A stretch of 64,000 bases of DNA from Paenibacillus sp. 1781tsa1 (GCF_024159265.1 NZ_JAMYWY010000001.1:6882001-6946000); one strand, 5' to 3'; positions 43,421 through 52,962 are shown, numbered from the stretch's first letter. Translations and numbers: made by a program. The notes: generated by a model from the sequence alone, not told the origin.

Positions 43421-46400
43421 TTATACCTCATCCGGAATATCAAATGATACCATCGTACCCTCGCCCGGCTCACTTACGATCGATAAACCTTGACCATACC
43501 GTTGCAACAATCTGCGGTTCGTATTCACAATGCCTATTCCGCCTTTTCCACCTGGCGTAGCATGCAGCAGCTCTGCAACCTTCTCCGGTTCCATGCCTTT
43601 ACCATTATCCTTCACCTCAATACGGGTATAACCTTCATGTCGAGTAATGGACAGGCAGACTGTCCCACCCACATTTCGGCTTAATAACCCGTGTCTTACG
43701 GCATTTTCGATCAAGGGCTGAATCGATAGCGGCGGGAGAAGTAACGGAAGATCCGGCTCTACGTTTAATACCACCGACAATCGATCTTCAAATCGTGTTT
43801 TTTCAATAAAAAAATAGGCTTCCACGAGTTCCAGCTCGTATGATAATTTCACCAGTTCCCCTGTATTGAGATAATTGAAGCTGATCCGTAAATAGGATGA
43901 AAAAGCTTCACCAAGCTTCCGCATATGCTCTGTATCAATATCACTTAGGACCATAAGTGAATTCAGCGTATTGAACAGGAAATGGGGCTGGATCTGAGCC
44001 TGCAAATAAGCGGCCTCCATGCGTAAGCGCTCCTGGATAGACTGATTTAACATGGTTAATGCACGTATCCGATATTTTAGCTCCAACGCATCTACAGGCT
44101 TCGTGACATAATCATTGGCCCCCGATGCAAAACCGGTATATATATCCGGCGGCTGGCTTCGTGCAGTTAACAATAACACCGGAAGCTCTGACATGGAGAA
44201 TTGCTCCCGCACCTTCTGGGTTAATTCATATCCGGACATATTAGGCATCATCACATCCGTAATGAGCAGATCCCACTGGCGTGTACCCAGCAGTTCCATC
44301 GCTTCCTGGCCCGACCGGGCCGTCGTTATGGTGTAGGGTTCATTCGAAAGAATGCTGACCAGCACATCCAGATTCACCGGATCATCATCTACAGCCAGAA
44401 TGGTGGCTTTCCCCTCTTTTAACAACGGTTCCATCTCTGCTGTCGCCATGGCTTCCGCGTCCCCCATACCTGGGCGGGGTAACAGGAATCCACTAGGTGC
44501 ATCTTGCATCATCTCTGCGGCCTGTTCCCATATCAGGGGAAGTGGTGACTGTGCCTGATGGGTGGTTTCATTCGCGAGCGGCAGGTTAAAGCTGAATACC
44601 GAGCCCTTTCCGAATTCCGAGTGAACCGTTAGTGCCCCGCCGTGCAATTCTACGAGCTCTTTGCAAATGTTCAGTCCAAGCCCGATGCCTTGTCCATCGC
44701 TTATTCCATATGACCCTTGTTCATACGGAAGGAAAATACGCATCCGCGTGTCCTCATCCATGCCAATGCCGGTATCCGTCACATGAATCAGAGCATGTCC
44801 GTCACGAATTTCGGCACTCACGGATATCGTTCCTTCCTCTGTATGTTTAAGCGCGTTATGCAGCAGATTATACAAAATCTGAACGAGCCTTTCTTCATCA
44901 GCCATGACCAGCGGGAACGATTCCGGAATCTTCATATGAAGGTGGACCGGTTTGCGTTCTGCCATGAATTGCAGCATGGCGATAATGCCAGGCACAACCG
45001 ACTGTATGGAAAGAGGAGCCTGACGTAATACAATACGATGTTCCTTCAACCGGACTACATCCAGTAGATCACCAAGGAGATGGGACATCCGTCGACCGAT
45101 CGTAATCAGCAGCTCCATATCCCCCAGGCTCCGTTCATCCAACCTGCTCTTCTCTCGGGTGACCACGTTGTGAGCGATGTTAATGATCCCATGCAGCGGG
45201 GTCCGCAGTTCATGTGATGTATTCGCCAAGAACTGATCTTTAATTTTGTCACCCTTCTGCAGTTCTGTATTCAGCTTCATGTTCTCTTTGGCATTCCTGA
45301 AGTATTTCTTGAACCAATAGGCGGAGAATCCGGTAATGGCAAAGATGATGTCAATGGGATAATAGACTGTTGTCACATCTTTGGCTGTCTCGGCCACACT
45401 CCATAACAAGTTGGATGTAATGCCTCCTGCAGTAAGTAGCAGAAAAACAATATCCCGGTCCGCCTGTTTCCTGAAGATCATCGTTCCGACGATATATAGA
45501 AACCAGATCAGGGATACAAGAAAGAATAGGTTAATGACGTTGTAATGGATCATTGCATATGTAATATGAATGGGCACCACCACAATCACGGCCGTATAGA
45601 TCAAGGTAATAACAACATGCCAATGTAGCCATGCCTTTCGTACATGAACCATCGTTAATCTCTGGAATAACAGAAGGATACAAGCATTTTGCAGCAACAA
45701 TGAGATCAATCGAATTTTAATGCCCCAGGTATAATTTAATGGAAGCCATAACATCAATATATTGTCATGACCCATCGTAACTGTGATGCCAACAGATAAA
45801 GTTAATACGGCTCCAACCAGCAAGGAACGTTCCTGTCGATTAAATGCATAAAGAATACAGGCATACATGCCGTGGAGGAGCAGAACCAGAAAAGTGAGCA
45901 TCTGAAAACCAATGGAATACCAACGTGAAAAATCAACGGCGGCCTGTGAACCGAAGCGAACAGGTTTGCTAATTCCGCCCATATAAGGGCTGTCGTAATT
46001 GGCTACGCGTATCAACAACTCAATGGATGTTGTTCCTTCCTGATCATAAGTCGCTGTATACGAAGTACTTCGGGGTATATATGTACTGCTATCCACTGAG
46101 ACCTCACCCATGCCCCCGTCCGCGTCTCCATTCAGCTCGATCTCGGAGGAACTTCGTATCCCTTTGAGCCAAAAGGTAACAGGAATCTGAAGTGGATCTG
46201 TCAAAATGCGCAATCGATATGTTCCGTAACCGTACGAACTCTCTTGTTCCTGATTCTGTGCACTCCCCCAGTCTCCTGGGACCTGAACACTCTTCGCACC
46301 GCCATTCCTCTTCGCAATATCTTGTTGGGTCAGCAATTCTTCCGGGTATAGTTCCCATTCCCCATTCAAGTACATGACAGGGGATTGATCCAGATCCACG

Positions 46401-46558
46401 CCCCTTAAATCCAGCACCCCGTTAACGGCGCGAGGCTCATCTACTGTGTGGAATAGTTCAGACCATACCGAGCGCATGCCAATTAACACTCCAAAAATAA
46501 TTATCATGATGATCAAATACTTGTAACGGTCCATACGTTTTGTTTGAAGTAATTTCAT
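43421..46558 (-). CDS. Hybrid sensor kinase with two kinase modules
   Basis: A 1045-residue membrane protein. After one N-terminal helix comes an extracellular jelly-roll of the 7TMR-DISMED2 type (about 45-205, VMYLNGEWELYPEELL), then a seven-helix 7TMR-DISM region (about 210-420). In the cytoplasm a HisKA/HATPase pair follows (SHELRTPLHG; NLLHNALKHTEEG; GIGLGLNIC), then a receiver domain (phosphoacceptor in LLITDVMMPNMSG), then a second, LytS-type kinase (QIQPHFLFNTLNSL with NAVRHG and GGIGIVNTNRRL). It starts 3 bp after the partner regulator gene. The signal is unknown; the DISMED2 fold suggests a carbohydrate or other envelope ligand. Confidence 0.9.
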   Translation of the reverse strand: MKLLQTKRMDRYKYLIIMIIIFGVLIGMRSVWSELFHTVDEPRAVNGVLDLRGVDLDQSPVMYLNGEWELYPEELLTQQDIAKRNGGAKSVQVPGDWGSAQNQEQESSYGYGTYRLRILTDPLQIPVTFWLKGIRSSSEIELNGDADGGMGEVSVDSSTYIPRSTSYTATYDQEGTTSIELLIRVANYDSPYMGGISKPVRFGSQAAVDFSRWYSIGFQMLTFLVLLLHGMYACILYAFNRQERSLLVGAVLTLSVGITVTMGHDNILMLWLPLNYTWGIKIRLISLLLQNACILLLFQRLTMVHVRKAWLHWHVVITLIYTAVIVVVPIHITYAMIHYNVINLFFLVSLIWFLYIVGTMIFRKQADRDIVFLLLTAGGITSNLLWSVAETAKDVTTVYYPIDIIFAITGFSAYWFKKYFRNAKENMKLNTELQKGDKIKDQFLANTSHELRTPLHGIINIAHNVVTREKSRLDERSLGDMELLITIGRRMSHLLGDLLDVVRLKEHRIVLRQAPLSIQSVVPGIIAMLQFMAERKPVHLHMKIPESFPLVMADEERLVQILYNLLHNALKHTEEGTISVSAEIRDGHALIHVTDTGIGMDEDTRMRIFLPYEQGSYGISDGQGIGLGLNICKELVELHGGALTVHSEFGKGSVFSFNLPLANETTHQAQSPLPLIWEQAAEMMQDAPSGFLLPRPGMGDAEAMATAEMEPLLKEGKATILAVDDDPVNLDVLVSILSNEPYTITTARSGQEAMELLGTRQWDLLITDVMMPNMSGYELTQKVREQFSMSELPVLLLTARSQPPDIYTGFASGANDYVTKPVDALELKYRIRALTMLNQSIQERLRMEAAYLQAQIQPHFLFNTLNSLMVLSDIDTEHMRKLGEAFSSYLRISFNYLNTGELVKLSYELELVEAYFFIEKTRFEDRLSVVLNVEPDLPLLLPPLSIQPLIENAVRHGLLSRNVGGTVCLSITRHEGYTRIEVKDNGKGMEPEKVAELLHATPGGKGGIGIVNTNRRLLQRYGQGLSIVSEPGEGTMVSFDIPDEV

Positions 46559-46561
46559 TAA

Positions 46562-47719
46562 TTATTTTTTCATGACTTTGGTTAAACCGAGCTTCCAGTC
46601 CTGATACCATTCGGTAATATCCTCACTGATCGGTATCTCCAAATCTTGCTCCATTCTGGTGGTTAAGAGACGATACTGCTCCTCCACACCGAGATCGTTG
46701 TGCATTTCATCATATAACTTCATTAGCGTAAAATAACTTTCTTCTTCATCCGGAAGCATATGCTGGATACGTTGAGTACTCTCGATCACTTTTTCCGCCA
46801 GCCCATGCTGCTGGTAATACAGACTTAGTTGTCTCATATGATACAGCCACAGATAGCGTAATCTTTCCCGCTCAGGTTCAGCCCACATGTATTCATAATT
46901 GCCAAGATAGGTACCCTTATATAGATGAAGTGCTTGCTCATAGGCATGAACGGTACTTGCGTCTACGACTTTCCATTGCCTGATTTCCCGTTCCCACTGC
47001 TCACTATCCAACTGAGCCTCACCCAATTCGAGTCGATAACCTGCCTCCAGGTGTCCACTCTGAATCGTGATCATACTCATATTGCAAGTTTTTAGGGTTT
47101 GACGGACATGATAAATCGCAGTGTAGAGTTGATGTGCCGTCTTCTCCTCTTCCGTTCCCGGCCACAGAAGCTCCAGCAGAACACTGCGATGGATAACCTG
47201 GTTCCGGTGGTGAAGCAAGTATGCAAACAGTTCCTGCGCCTTGCTTGTACGCCATTTGGCAACCTGAATATCCTTTCCTGGAAGCTTAAACTGAATCTGA
47301 TTAAAACAGCAAATTAAAGGTACGTTTGTATCCTTTGACCGCTGCTCCCGTTTTACGCTCAGTTTCTCTCTTACGCGGCTCACCGTCTGCTTCAATCGAT
47401 CCTTTTGGATGGGCTTCATCACATAATCCAAAGCCTGTAACTCGAAAGCATGCACCGCATATTGATCGTAACTGGTCACAAAAATAATTTCGGTGCCCGG
47501 TGTTGCCGCCTGAATCTGTCTTCCCAGATCCATACCATCCATCTCCGGCATATGAATATCCAGAAATACAACATCAGGACGGTGTTCCACAATACCCGCC
47601 ACAGCCTCTGTTGGATTCATATATGTAGCAATAATTTCAATGCCGCTTACTTCTTTTTCTAGTGATTTTTGAAGGCCTATCAACGCTAGACGTTCGTCGT
47701 CAACCAATATCACTTTCAC
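46562..47719 (-). CDS. Response regulator with BTAD domain
   Basis: A 385-residue regulator. The receiver domain (1-120) has VDDERLAL, phosphoacceptor in VVFLDIHMPEMDG and MKPIQKDRL. A winged-helix domain follows (about 140-225, KAQELFAYLLHHRNQVIHRSVLLELLW), then a helical bacterial transcriptional activation (BTAD) domain (about 235-370), the SARP-like layout. The GTG at 47719 has GAGGAGG 8 bp upstream. It is first in an operon with the 1045-residue kinase and is probably its output. Targets are unknown. Confidence 0.9.
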   Translation of the reverse strand: MKVILVDDERLALIGLQKSLEKEVSGIEIIATYMNPTEAVAGIVEHRPDVVFLDIHMPEMDGMDLGRQIQAATPGTEIIFVTSYDQYAVHAFELQALDYVMKPIQKDRLKQTVSRVREKLSVKREQRSKDTNVPLICCFNQIQFKLPGKDIQVAKWRTSKAQELFAYLLHHRNQVIHRSVLLELLWPGTEEEKTAHQLYTAIYHVRQTLKTCNMSMITIQSGHLEAGYRLELGEAQLDSEQWEREIRQWKVVDASTVHAYEQALHLYKGTYLGNYEYMWAEPERERLRYLWLYHMRQLSLYYQQHGLAEKVIESTQRIQHMLPDEEESYFTLMKLYDEMHNDLGVEEQYRLLTTRMEQDLEIPISEDITEWYQDWKLGLTKVMKK

Positions 47720-47891
47720 AGGAGCTTCCTCCTCGACCCTGAGGCCTTGAGATTTATTTTCACTATTATATCATAGGCATTTTAAGTATTATGGTTCTCA
47801 TTTCCCAATTTCAATTTCTAGCAATTTAATTGTATAATACTTAATAGAAGACAGGTTAACAGATCCGGTCTGGAAGAGAGGAAGGTTGCAT

Positions 47892-48389
47892 ATGTCAGAT
47901 ACGAATCAAAGCTTTGGGCAAGCCCTTGTCAAATCATTAGTGGGGGAACGCGGTCATATCCGCATCGCCCGTGCTCTACCCGATATTGATGTCACACTTG
48001 CTGCTCGTACGCACGAGGCCATGCCTTATACGATCTATCAGTTGGTGAAGCATATGCATTATTGGCAGCAATTCATGCTCGAACACTTGGAAGGACGCAA
48101 GCCACAGCCCCCTGCTAACGTGAGCGAGAGCTGGCCTGTAGAGAAAGGTCCACAGGATGAAGCAACCTGGAAGGCAGATATTCAGGCATTCTTGGATGGG
48201 GTTGATCAAGCGGTAGCCATTGCAGAAACAGCACAATTAGATGAGCCACTACTTTATTTCCCCGGAGAAACCAAAGCAGGACTTCTGCGCAATATCGCCT
48301 CCCATAACTCGTACCATCTGGGCGAAATTGTTTTGCTTCGTCGTTTCTACGGTGCATGGCCGCCTCCAGGTGGCGGATATCCGGCGTAA
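47892..48389 (+). CDS. DinB-family protein
   Basis: A 165-residue four-helix-bundle protein of the DinB/YfiT superfamily. The metal-binding histidines fall in QLVKHMHYWQQFML and IASHNSYHLGEIVLLRR, the usual three-His pattern. Members include metal-dependent thiol transferases and hydrolases; the exact activity is unknown. The ATG at 47892 is chosen because AGGAAGG lies 6 bp upstream; a TTG two codons earlier is too close. TATAAT at 47833-47838 is a likely -10. Confidence 0.9.
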   Translation: MSDTNQSFGQALVKSLVGERGHIRIARALPDIDVTLAARTHEAMPYTIYQLVKHMHYWQQFMLEHLEGRKPQPPANVSESWPVEKGPQDEATWKADIQAFLDGVDQAVAIAETAQLDEPLLYFPGETKAGLLRNIASHNSYHLGEIVLLRRFYGAWPPPGGGYPA

Positions 48390-48434
48390 ACCATAGTTAC
48401 ATCAGATCGAGTCAACGAATATACAGACACATCT

Positions 48435-48472
48435 AAGCTGTGAAAGGAGCGATTGTTCCTTTTACAGCTTCT
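48435..48472 (+). terminator. Terminator after DinB gene
   Basis: AAGCTGT-AAAGGA pairs with TTCCTTTTACAGCTT; followed by CTTCTTGTCG. Confidence 0.75.
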
Positions 48473-48646
48473 TGTCGTTAGAGGCAAGTAACAAGTAACA
48501 TCCCATGAAAGTACAGATTATAACGCTCGTATCCTGCTCCAGGCTCATATATCACTTCAAAGTACGTATATGACTTTGAGGTGCGTACTTCTCATCCTTC
48601 TTTTTCTGACCCACAATATGATCAGAAGAAGAGAGGAGCATGTCCA

Positions 48647-49717
48647 TTGAAAACCGAACCATCTGTTATCCGTTACACTGCCCTTGTTATCGGTGCTGGA
48701 GGCGTCATTGGAAGAAACCTTATTGATTATCTGATGACACTTCCCCAATGGAATGTCATTGGTGTATCTCGCCGCGGAGGGGAAGATGCCCCCAGGTTAC
48801 GTTATATATCAGCTGATTTATTGAACGAAGCAGACACACAAGACAAATTGAGTCATTTAACGACCGTTACGCATATTTTCTACGCCGCGTATCAGGATCG
48901 CCCAACTTGGACCGAATTGGTACAGCCCAACTTGGCCATGCTCGTCCATGTGGTGAATACGATTGAACCGATCGCTCCAAATCTCCAACATATTAGCCTA
49001 ATGCAAGGTTATAAAGTGTACGGTGCGCATCTGGGTCCATTCAAAACACCTGCCAAAGAAACGGACGCATATCATATGCCCCCTGAATTCAATGTCGATC
49101 AGCAGCAGTTTCTCGAGGAACGGCAACCCGGAAGTAGCTGGACTTGGTCCGCCCTGCGCCCGTCTGTGGTGTGTGGATTTGCCCTGGGTAATCCAATGAA
49201 CCTTGCCATGGTTATTGGTGTATATGCGGCTATCTCCAAGGAACTTGGCTTGCCACTTCGATTCCCTGGGAAACCAGGAGCGTATCATTCGCTTCTCGAA
49301 ATGACTGATGCCACATTGCTCGCTCATGCAACCGTATGGGCAGCAACTGATCCGCGATGTGCCAATCAGGCATTTAATATCACCAATGGCGATCTGTTTC
49401 GCTGGAATGAACTCTGGCCCAAAATTGCTGCATTTTTCGAATTGGAAACAGCACCTCCACTCACCCTCTCACTTGCAACTGTGATGGCAGATAAAGAAGA
49501 TCTTTGGAATTCCATGATTGAAAAGTATGGTTTGGTAAACACCCCTTATGATGATGTCTCTTCCTGGGCATTTGGTGACTTTGTCTTCTCGTGGGACTAC
49601 GATTTCTTCGCAGATGGTTCCAAAGCTCGCCGCTTCGGATTTTATGATTTCATTGACACTGAGGCTATGTTTATGGATATTTTCAGAAATCTACGTGATC
49701 GCAAGATCCTTCCGTAA
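48647..49717 (+). CDS. PRISE-like NAD(P)-dependent reductase (extended SDR)
   Basis: A 356-residue SDR of the progesterone 5-beta-reductase/iridoid synthase-like type. The Rossmann loop reads VIGAGGVIGRNLI, and ISLMQGYKVYGAHLGPFKTPAKE carries the Tyr and Lys characteristic of this group. SALRPSVVCGFALGNPMNLA and the WP-KIAAFF region match as well. It should reduce enones or ketones with NADPH; the true substrate is unknown. The TTG at 48647 has GAGGAG 8 bp upstream, and the upstream in-frame ATG would add a basic unconserved leader. It is convergent with an HxlR regulator. Confidence 0.87.
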   Translation: MKTEPSVIRYTALVIGAGGVIGRNLIDYLMTLPQWNVIGVSRRGGEDAPRLRYISADLLNEADTQDKLSHLTTVTHIFYAAYQDRPTWTELVQPNLAMLVHVVNTIEPIAPNLQHISLMQGYKVYGAHLGPFKTPAKETDAYHMPPEFNVDQQQFLEERQPGSSWTWSALRPSVVCGFALGNPMNLAMVIGVYAAISKELGLPLRFPGKPGAYHSLLEMTDATLLAHATVWAATDPRCANQAFNITNGDLFRWNELWPKIAAFFELETAPPLTLSLATVMADKEDLWNSMIEKYGLVNTPYDDVSSWAFGDFVFSWDYDFFADGSKARRFGFYDFIDTEAMFMDIFRNLRDRKILP

Positions 49718-49734
49718 CGTAAATAAAATGCAGA

Positions 49735-49770
49735 ATAAGCCGATTCCTGAATTCCAGAATCGGCTTATAT
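49735..49770. terminator. Bidirectional terminator
   Basis: ATAAGCCGATTC (49735-49746) pairs with GAATCGGCTTAT (49757-49768) between convergent genes. Confidence 0.85.
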
Positions 49771-49773
49771 AAG

Positions 49774-50151
49774 TCACTCAACGTCAGCAGCAGTTGGCGG
49801 CTTAAACAGAATTTTTCCTCGATCACCATACACATTCTCCACGTGTATATCGCCCCACCTACACATCAGATGAAGAATCTCTTTAAGACTCCACCCATAC
49901 TCCGTTAACTCATACTCCACTTTAGGCGGGACTTGGTGATGGGAAATACGGACAATAACCCCCGCCTCCGTTAGTTCACCAAGTTGCTGAGTCAACACTT
50001 TCTGGGTGATTGCAGGGATCAGCTTCATCAGTTCACCATTACGTTTCTTGCCAAAGGTAAGATGGAATAGAATAACGGGCTTCCACTTTCCCCCGATCAC
50101 TTCAAGAAAGGCTTCAACTGCGGTGTTATATACTTTGAGTGGTTCCTCCAT
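49774..50151 (-). CDS. HxlR-family transcriptional regulator
   Basis: A 125-residue winged-helix protein. The family core is clear: FLEVIGGKWKPVILFHLTFGKKRNGELMKLIPAITQKVLTQQL-type helices, then RISHHQVPPKVEYELTEYG for the wing. Many members sense electrophiles through an N-terminal cysteine; none is present in that place here. AAGGTGAT lies directly before the ATG. It starts 31 bp after the MarR gene and is probably cotranscribed with it. Confidence 0.92.
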   Translation of the reverse strand: MEEPLKVYNTAVEAFLEVIGGKWKPVILFHLTFGKKRNGELMKLIPAITQKVLTQQLGELTEAGVIVRISHHQVPPKVEYELTEYGWSLKEILHLMCRWGDIHVENVYGDRGKILFKPPTAADVE

Positions 50152-50182
50152 ATCACCTTCGGTCTCCCTTCCAGGCTATTGC

Positions 50183-50602
50183 TCAATCTTCCCGATTCAT
50201 CTTCTCAAAAATATGGGCTAGTTGTGCTCGATCCTCTTCATTTAATTTCTGGAATAAATTCTTACGCAGCTTCTGGCCCTCCAATATCGCTCTTCCGAGG
50301 ACTTCGGTCCCTTTATCCGTAATGTTCAAATAAATAATGCGGCGGTCCGCTTCATCTACCATTCTGACGACTAGTTCCTTGGCTACCATCTTGTCCGATA
50401 AATAACTGAGTGTAGGAGGCGTGAACCCTAACATTTTTGCAATATCCGAAGGTCGGCTTTTTCCATTTTGATGAAGATGGCTGAGTACAAGCACATGAGA
50501 GACACCCAGGTCCTCATTAAATGATTTGTTCCATTGTATGATCAATTTATTAGTGAAATTATCCATGTTGTGTATAAGCTCAAAAATGTTCTGTTCTTCC
50601 AT
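50183..50602 (-). CDS. MarR-family transcriptional regulator
   Basis: A 139-residue dimeric winged-helix regulator. Typical parts are HVLVLSHLHQNGKSRPSDIAKMLGFTPPTLSYLSDKMVAKELVVRMVDEADRRIIYLNIT-style helix and wing segments, followed by a C-terminal dimer helix. The ATG at 50602 follows GAGGAGG. It lies downstream of an SDR gene whose promoter region carries a large perfect palindrome, a probable MarR operator. Confidence 0.92.
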   Translation of the reverse strand: MEEQNIFELIHNMDNFTNKLIIQWNKSFNEDLGVSHVLVLSHLHQNGKSRPSDIAKMLGFTPPTLSYLSDKMVAKELVVRMVDEADRRIIYLNITDKGTEVLGRAILEGQKLRKNLFQKLNEEDRAQLAHIFEKMNRED

Positions 50603-50628
50603 TAGATCCTCCTCGAAAAAATAAAACA

Positions 50629-50655
50629 ACAGCCCTCATTTAACTTAAGGGCTGT
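50629..50655 (-). terminator. Terminator between SDR and MarR genes
   Basis: ACAGCCCT / AGGGCTGT hairpin with a T-rich run after it on the minus strand (50628-50614). It may be partial, letting some transcripts continue into marR. Confidence 0.8.
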
Positions 50656-50669
50656 CATCATTTTACACG

Positions 50670-51404
50670 CTATTGGGCTGAGTAGCCACCATCGATCACC
50701 AGTTCAGATCCGGTAATGTACGAAGAATCATCCGACGCCAGGAACAACGCGGCTTTGGCTATATCGATAGCCTGACCAAGACGCTGCAAAGGCGTTGCCT
50801 GAATTAATCGTTCAAGCAGTTCTTTTGATGTGTTCAAGGATTGGGTCATTGGTGTTTCGATGATCCCAGGGAAAAGTGCATTCACCCGAATGCCTTGACG
50901 ACCAAAGGTGGTCGACGCGGCTTTGGATAATGCCCGTACCGCGCCTTTGGATGCCGAGTAATGGTTAAAGCCTTGTCCAATTAAAGCCGTATATGATGAG
51001 ATATTGACGATGGAACCTCTCTTCTGTGCTGCCATATAAGGAGTGACATGTTTCATGCCAGCGAATGGGCCGTAACCGTTAATGGAAAGCATTTTCTCCC
51101 AATCCTGTGCATTGATTTCCTCAAATGGCTTCTCCGAAGAAATGCCTGCATTGTTGACCAGAATGTCAATTTTCCCAAAACGTTCATTCACTACCTTCGC
51201 AAGTGCCTGCCAATCTTCATCCGAAGATACATTCAACTTCAGTCCGTAAACATTCTCTTTTTGGCTTGCTCTCTCCAATGCTTCCTCATTAATGTCTGCA
51301 GCAATGACGATGGCGCCTTCCTGTGCAAAAAGATCTACCATGCCCTCCCCGATTCCCGATGCTCCTCCAGTAATAATGGCTACTTTATTATCTAATTTCC
51401 CCAT
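50670..51404 (-). CDS. SDR-family oxidoreductase
   Basis: A 244-residue classical short-chain dehydrogenase of FabG-like build. The cofactor loop ITGGASGIGEGM is near residue 12, NNAGISSEKPF lies mid-way, the catalytic set is Ser in NISSYT plus YSASKGAVRAL, and the end GSELVIDGGYSAQ is typical. AGGAG lies 8 bp before the ATG. Downstream a MarR regulator follows. The palindrome at 51506-51557 lies about 100 bp upstream. The substrate is unknown. Confidence 0.93.
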   Translation of the reverse strand: MGKLDNKVAIITGGASGIGEGMVDLFAQEGAIVIAADINEEALERASQKENVYGLKLNVSSDEDWQALAKVVNERFGKIDILVNNAGISSEKPFEEINAQDWEKMLSINGYGPFAGMKHVTPYMAAQKRGSIVNISSYTALIGQGFNHYSASKGAVRALSKAASTTFGRQGIRVNALFPGIIETPMTQSLNTSKELLERLIQATPLQRLGQAIDIAKAALFLASDDSSYITGSELVIDGGYSAQ

Positions 51405-51505
51405 GTGAATTGCTCCTAACGTATTTTATTTATTTGTAAGTAACAGGGCTATTTTGTCTTTCATTCTTAACATGATGCTTAAGCCCCCGATCTTAAAGAA
51501 ACCAA

Positions 51506-51557
51506 AGTATTTAGACATATAATATTTAGTCATCTAAATATTATATGTCTAAATACT
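51506..51557. promoter_or_regulatory. Perfect palindrome with 24-bp arms, candidate MarR operator
   Basis: The arm 51506-51529 and its exact complement 51534-51557 flank TCAT. Within each arm TATTTAG occurs twice (starting with TATTTAGACAT and TATTTAGTCAT in the left arm), so two overlapping inverted motifs are nested. It lies in the 354-bp gap upstream of the SDR gene and otherwise holds no gene. Confidence 0.65.
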
Positions 51558-51689
51558 AGCAAACTAACTGTCTTAATGCAACGAGTACAGCTCTATATAC
51601 TTATTTTGGATTCCTTAGCGAAGCTAAGGCAGTTGAAAAAAAGCTCGGTTTAGGCGACATTTCAGACTTATCCCGCATAACTAGCCAAC

Positions 51690-51725
51690 AAAAAAACTGC
51701 ATCCGTCATTACGGATGCAGCCTTT
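51690..51725 (-). terminator. Terminator of SMI1/KNR4 gene
   Basis: CTGCATCCGT / ACGGATGCAG perfect 10-bp stem with an A run on its left. Confidence 0.88.
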
Positions 51726-51758
51726 TCAAGTTTCGTATAATGAGAAGCTCATACCCTC

Positions 51759-52748
51759 TTACAGTGCACCTTGAAGGTTTGCAGGCTGATTTTCCTCATT
51801 CACCAGACCTTGAATAAAGGTTTCAAAATTGGGCGCAAGCCAAGTGATCTTGTAGCTTTCATTTTTGTCCACATGAACAACCTCGGGCTCACCAGCATTG
51901 CCGGATTCACGATAATCCAGCATCACGATCTCCGAATCGGAAGGGCACTCACATAACACAACACCAATCTCGGGGTACCCTCCCTGCTCGATGATGTACC
52001 GGCTACCCGATTGACCACCTAACGAATGTGCTTTCTCACGTCCAATACCCAGTATTCCCTTGACCTCAACGCGGACCTTCTTGGCAGCCTCTGCTTGGCT
52101 AACAGGATAATACCGATAGTGGGGAACACCACCATTATGTAATTTCATCATGTTTATATAGGATGTTGGCAGCTTGAACACCAACTGCTCCTCCATTGAC
52201 TCGATCTGTCCATCAGTAGGTGGGGCCAGCACATATTGATCCACGGCTTCAGCACTATCATTCCAAAAACCCGTTGGTTCCAGATGGCTAACACGATCAG
52301 GTGCGATTGAGATTTCAGAAACAGATGGGTCGGGACTCACCGATTCATATACGGATTCATATACGGATTCCTCTAAGAGTTCCTCTGAGGATTCCTCCTC
52401 CATTTTGCTTCGAATCCATTCCAGAAACTCCAGCGTATCTTCATCATCAGGCTCCAATTGATCCGCTCTTTCGAACGCTTGCTGTGCATGCGCATACTGC
52501 TCCAGATAGTAATAAGCCAACCCAATCCGGTAATGCCAGAGTGGGTCACCTGTACCCTCTTTGGCAACCGTCAGGAATTGTTCAACCGCTTCATCGTACC
52601 GTTCCAGGTTATTCAGCGCTCGTCCCAGATGGTTAATCAACTCATAATCTCTTTCTTCCACAGGAATCGCTTGAATTGCATCCACAATTTCCTGAAACTC
52701 ATCTTCTTCATGCCACTCTTGCAATTGAACCAACAGATCGTCTCTCAT
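51759..52748 (-). CDS. TPR plus SMI1/KNR4-domain protein
   Basis: A 329-residue soluble acidic protein. Residues about 20-115 form TPR-like helix pairs (INHLGRALNNLERYDEAVEQFLTVAKE, YRIGLAYYYLEQYAHAQQAFERADQLEPDDED). A Glu/Ser-rich hinge with a YESVYESV repeat follows. The C-terminal 165 residues are an SMI1/KNR4 (SUKH) domain: IESMEEQLVFKLPTSYINMMKLHNGG and a late VHVDKNESYKITWLAPNFETFI. SUKH proteins are often immunity proteins of contact toxins, but no toxin gene is nearby. The ATG at 52748 follows GGGGAGG. Confidence 0.87.
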   Translation of the reverse strand: MRDDLLVQLQEWHEEDEFQEIVDAIQAIPVEERDYELINHLGRALNNLERYDEAVEQFLTVAKEGTGDPLWHYRIGLAYYYLEQYAHAQQAFERADQLEPDDEDTLEFLEWIRSKMEEESSEELLEESVYESVYESVSPDPSVSEISIAPDRVSHLEPTGFWNDSAEAVDQYVLAPPTDGQIESMEEQLVFKLPTSYINMMKLHNGGVPHYRYYPVSQAEAAKKVRVEVKGILGIGREKAHSLGGQSGSRYIIEQGGYPEIGVVLCECPSDSEIVMLDYRESGNAGEPEVVHVDKNESYKITWLAPNFETFIQGLVNEENQPANLQGAL

Positions 52749-52883
52749 TTCTTTTTCCTCCCCGTTCATTCACTCATGATTACGTATTGAAAATTATACC
52801 ACTATCTAGATCACCTTCTCCAGCCAAGCCAGATCCTTTGAGCCTGTCACGAATCAATATCTACTCATTCGCAATGCAAAGAA

Positions 52884-52930
52884 TAAAAAGGTAACCTGGA
52901 CCCAGTTAAGAAAACCAGGCAGGCTACCTC
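52884..52930 (-). terminator. Terminator of PL4 lyase gene
   Basis: GGTAACCTGG pairs with CCAGG-CAGG-CTACC (small bulge); the AAAAA on its left gives a minus-strand U tract. Confidence 0.75.
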
Positions 52931-52962
52931 CTTTATTTCTTCCACGATATCGAATTCTTCAT

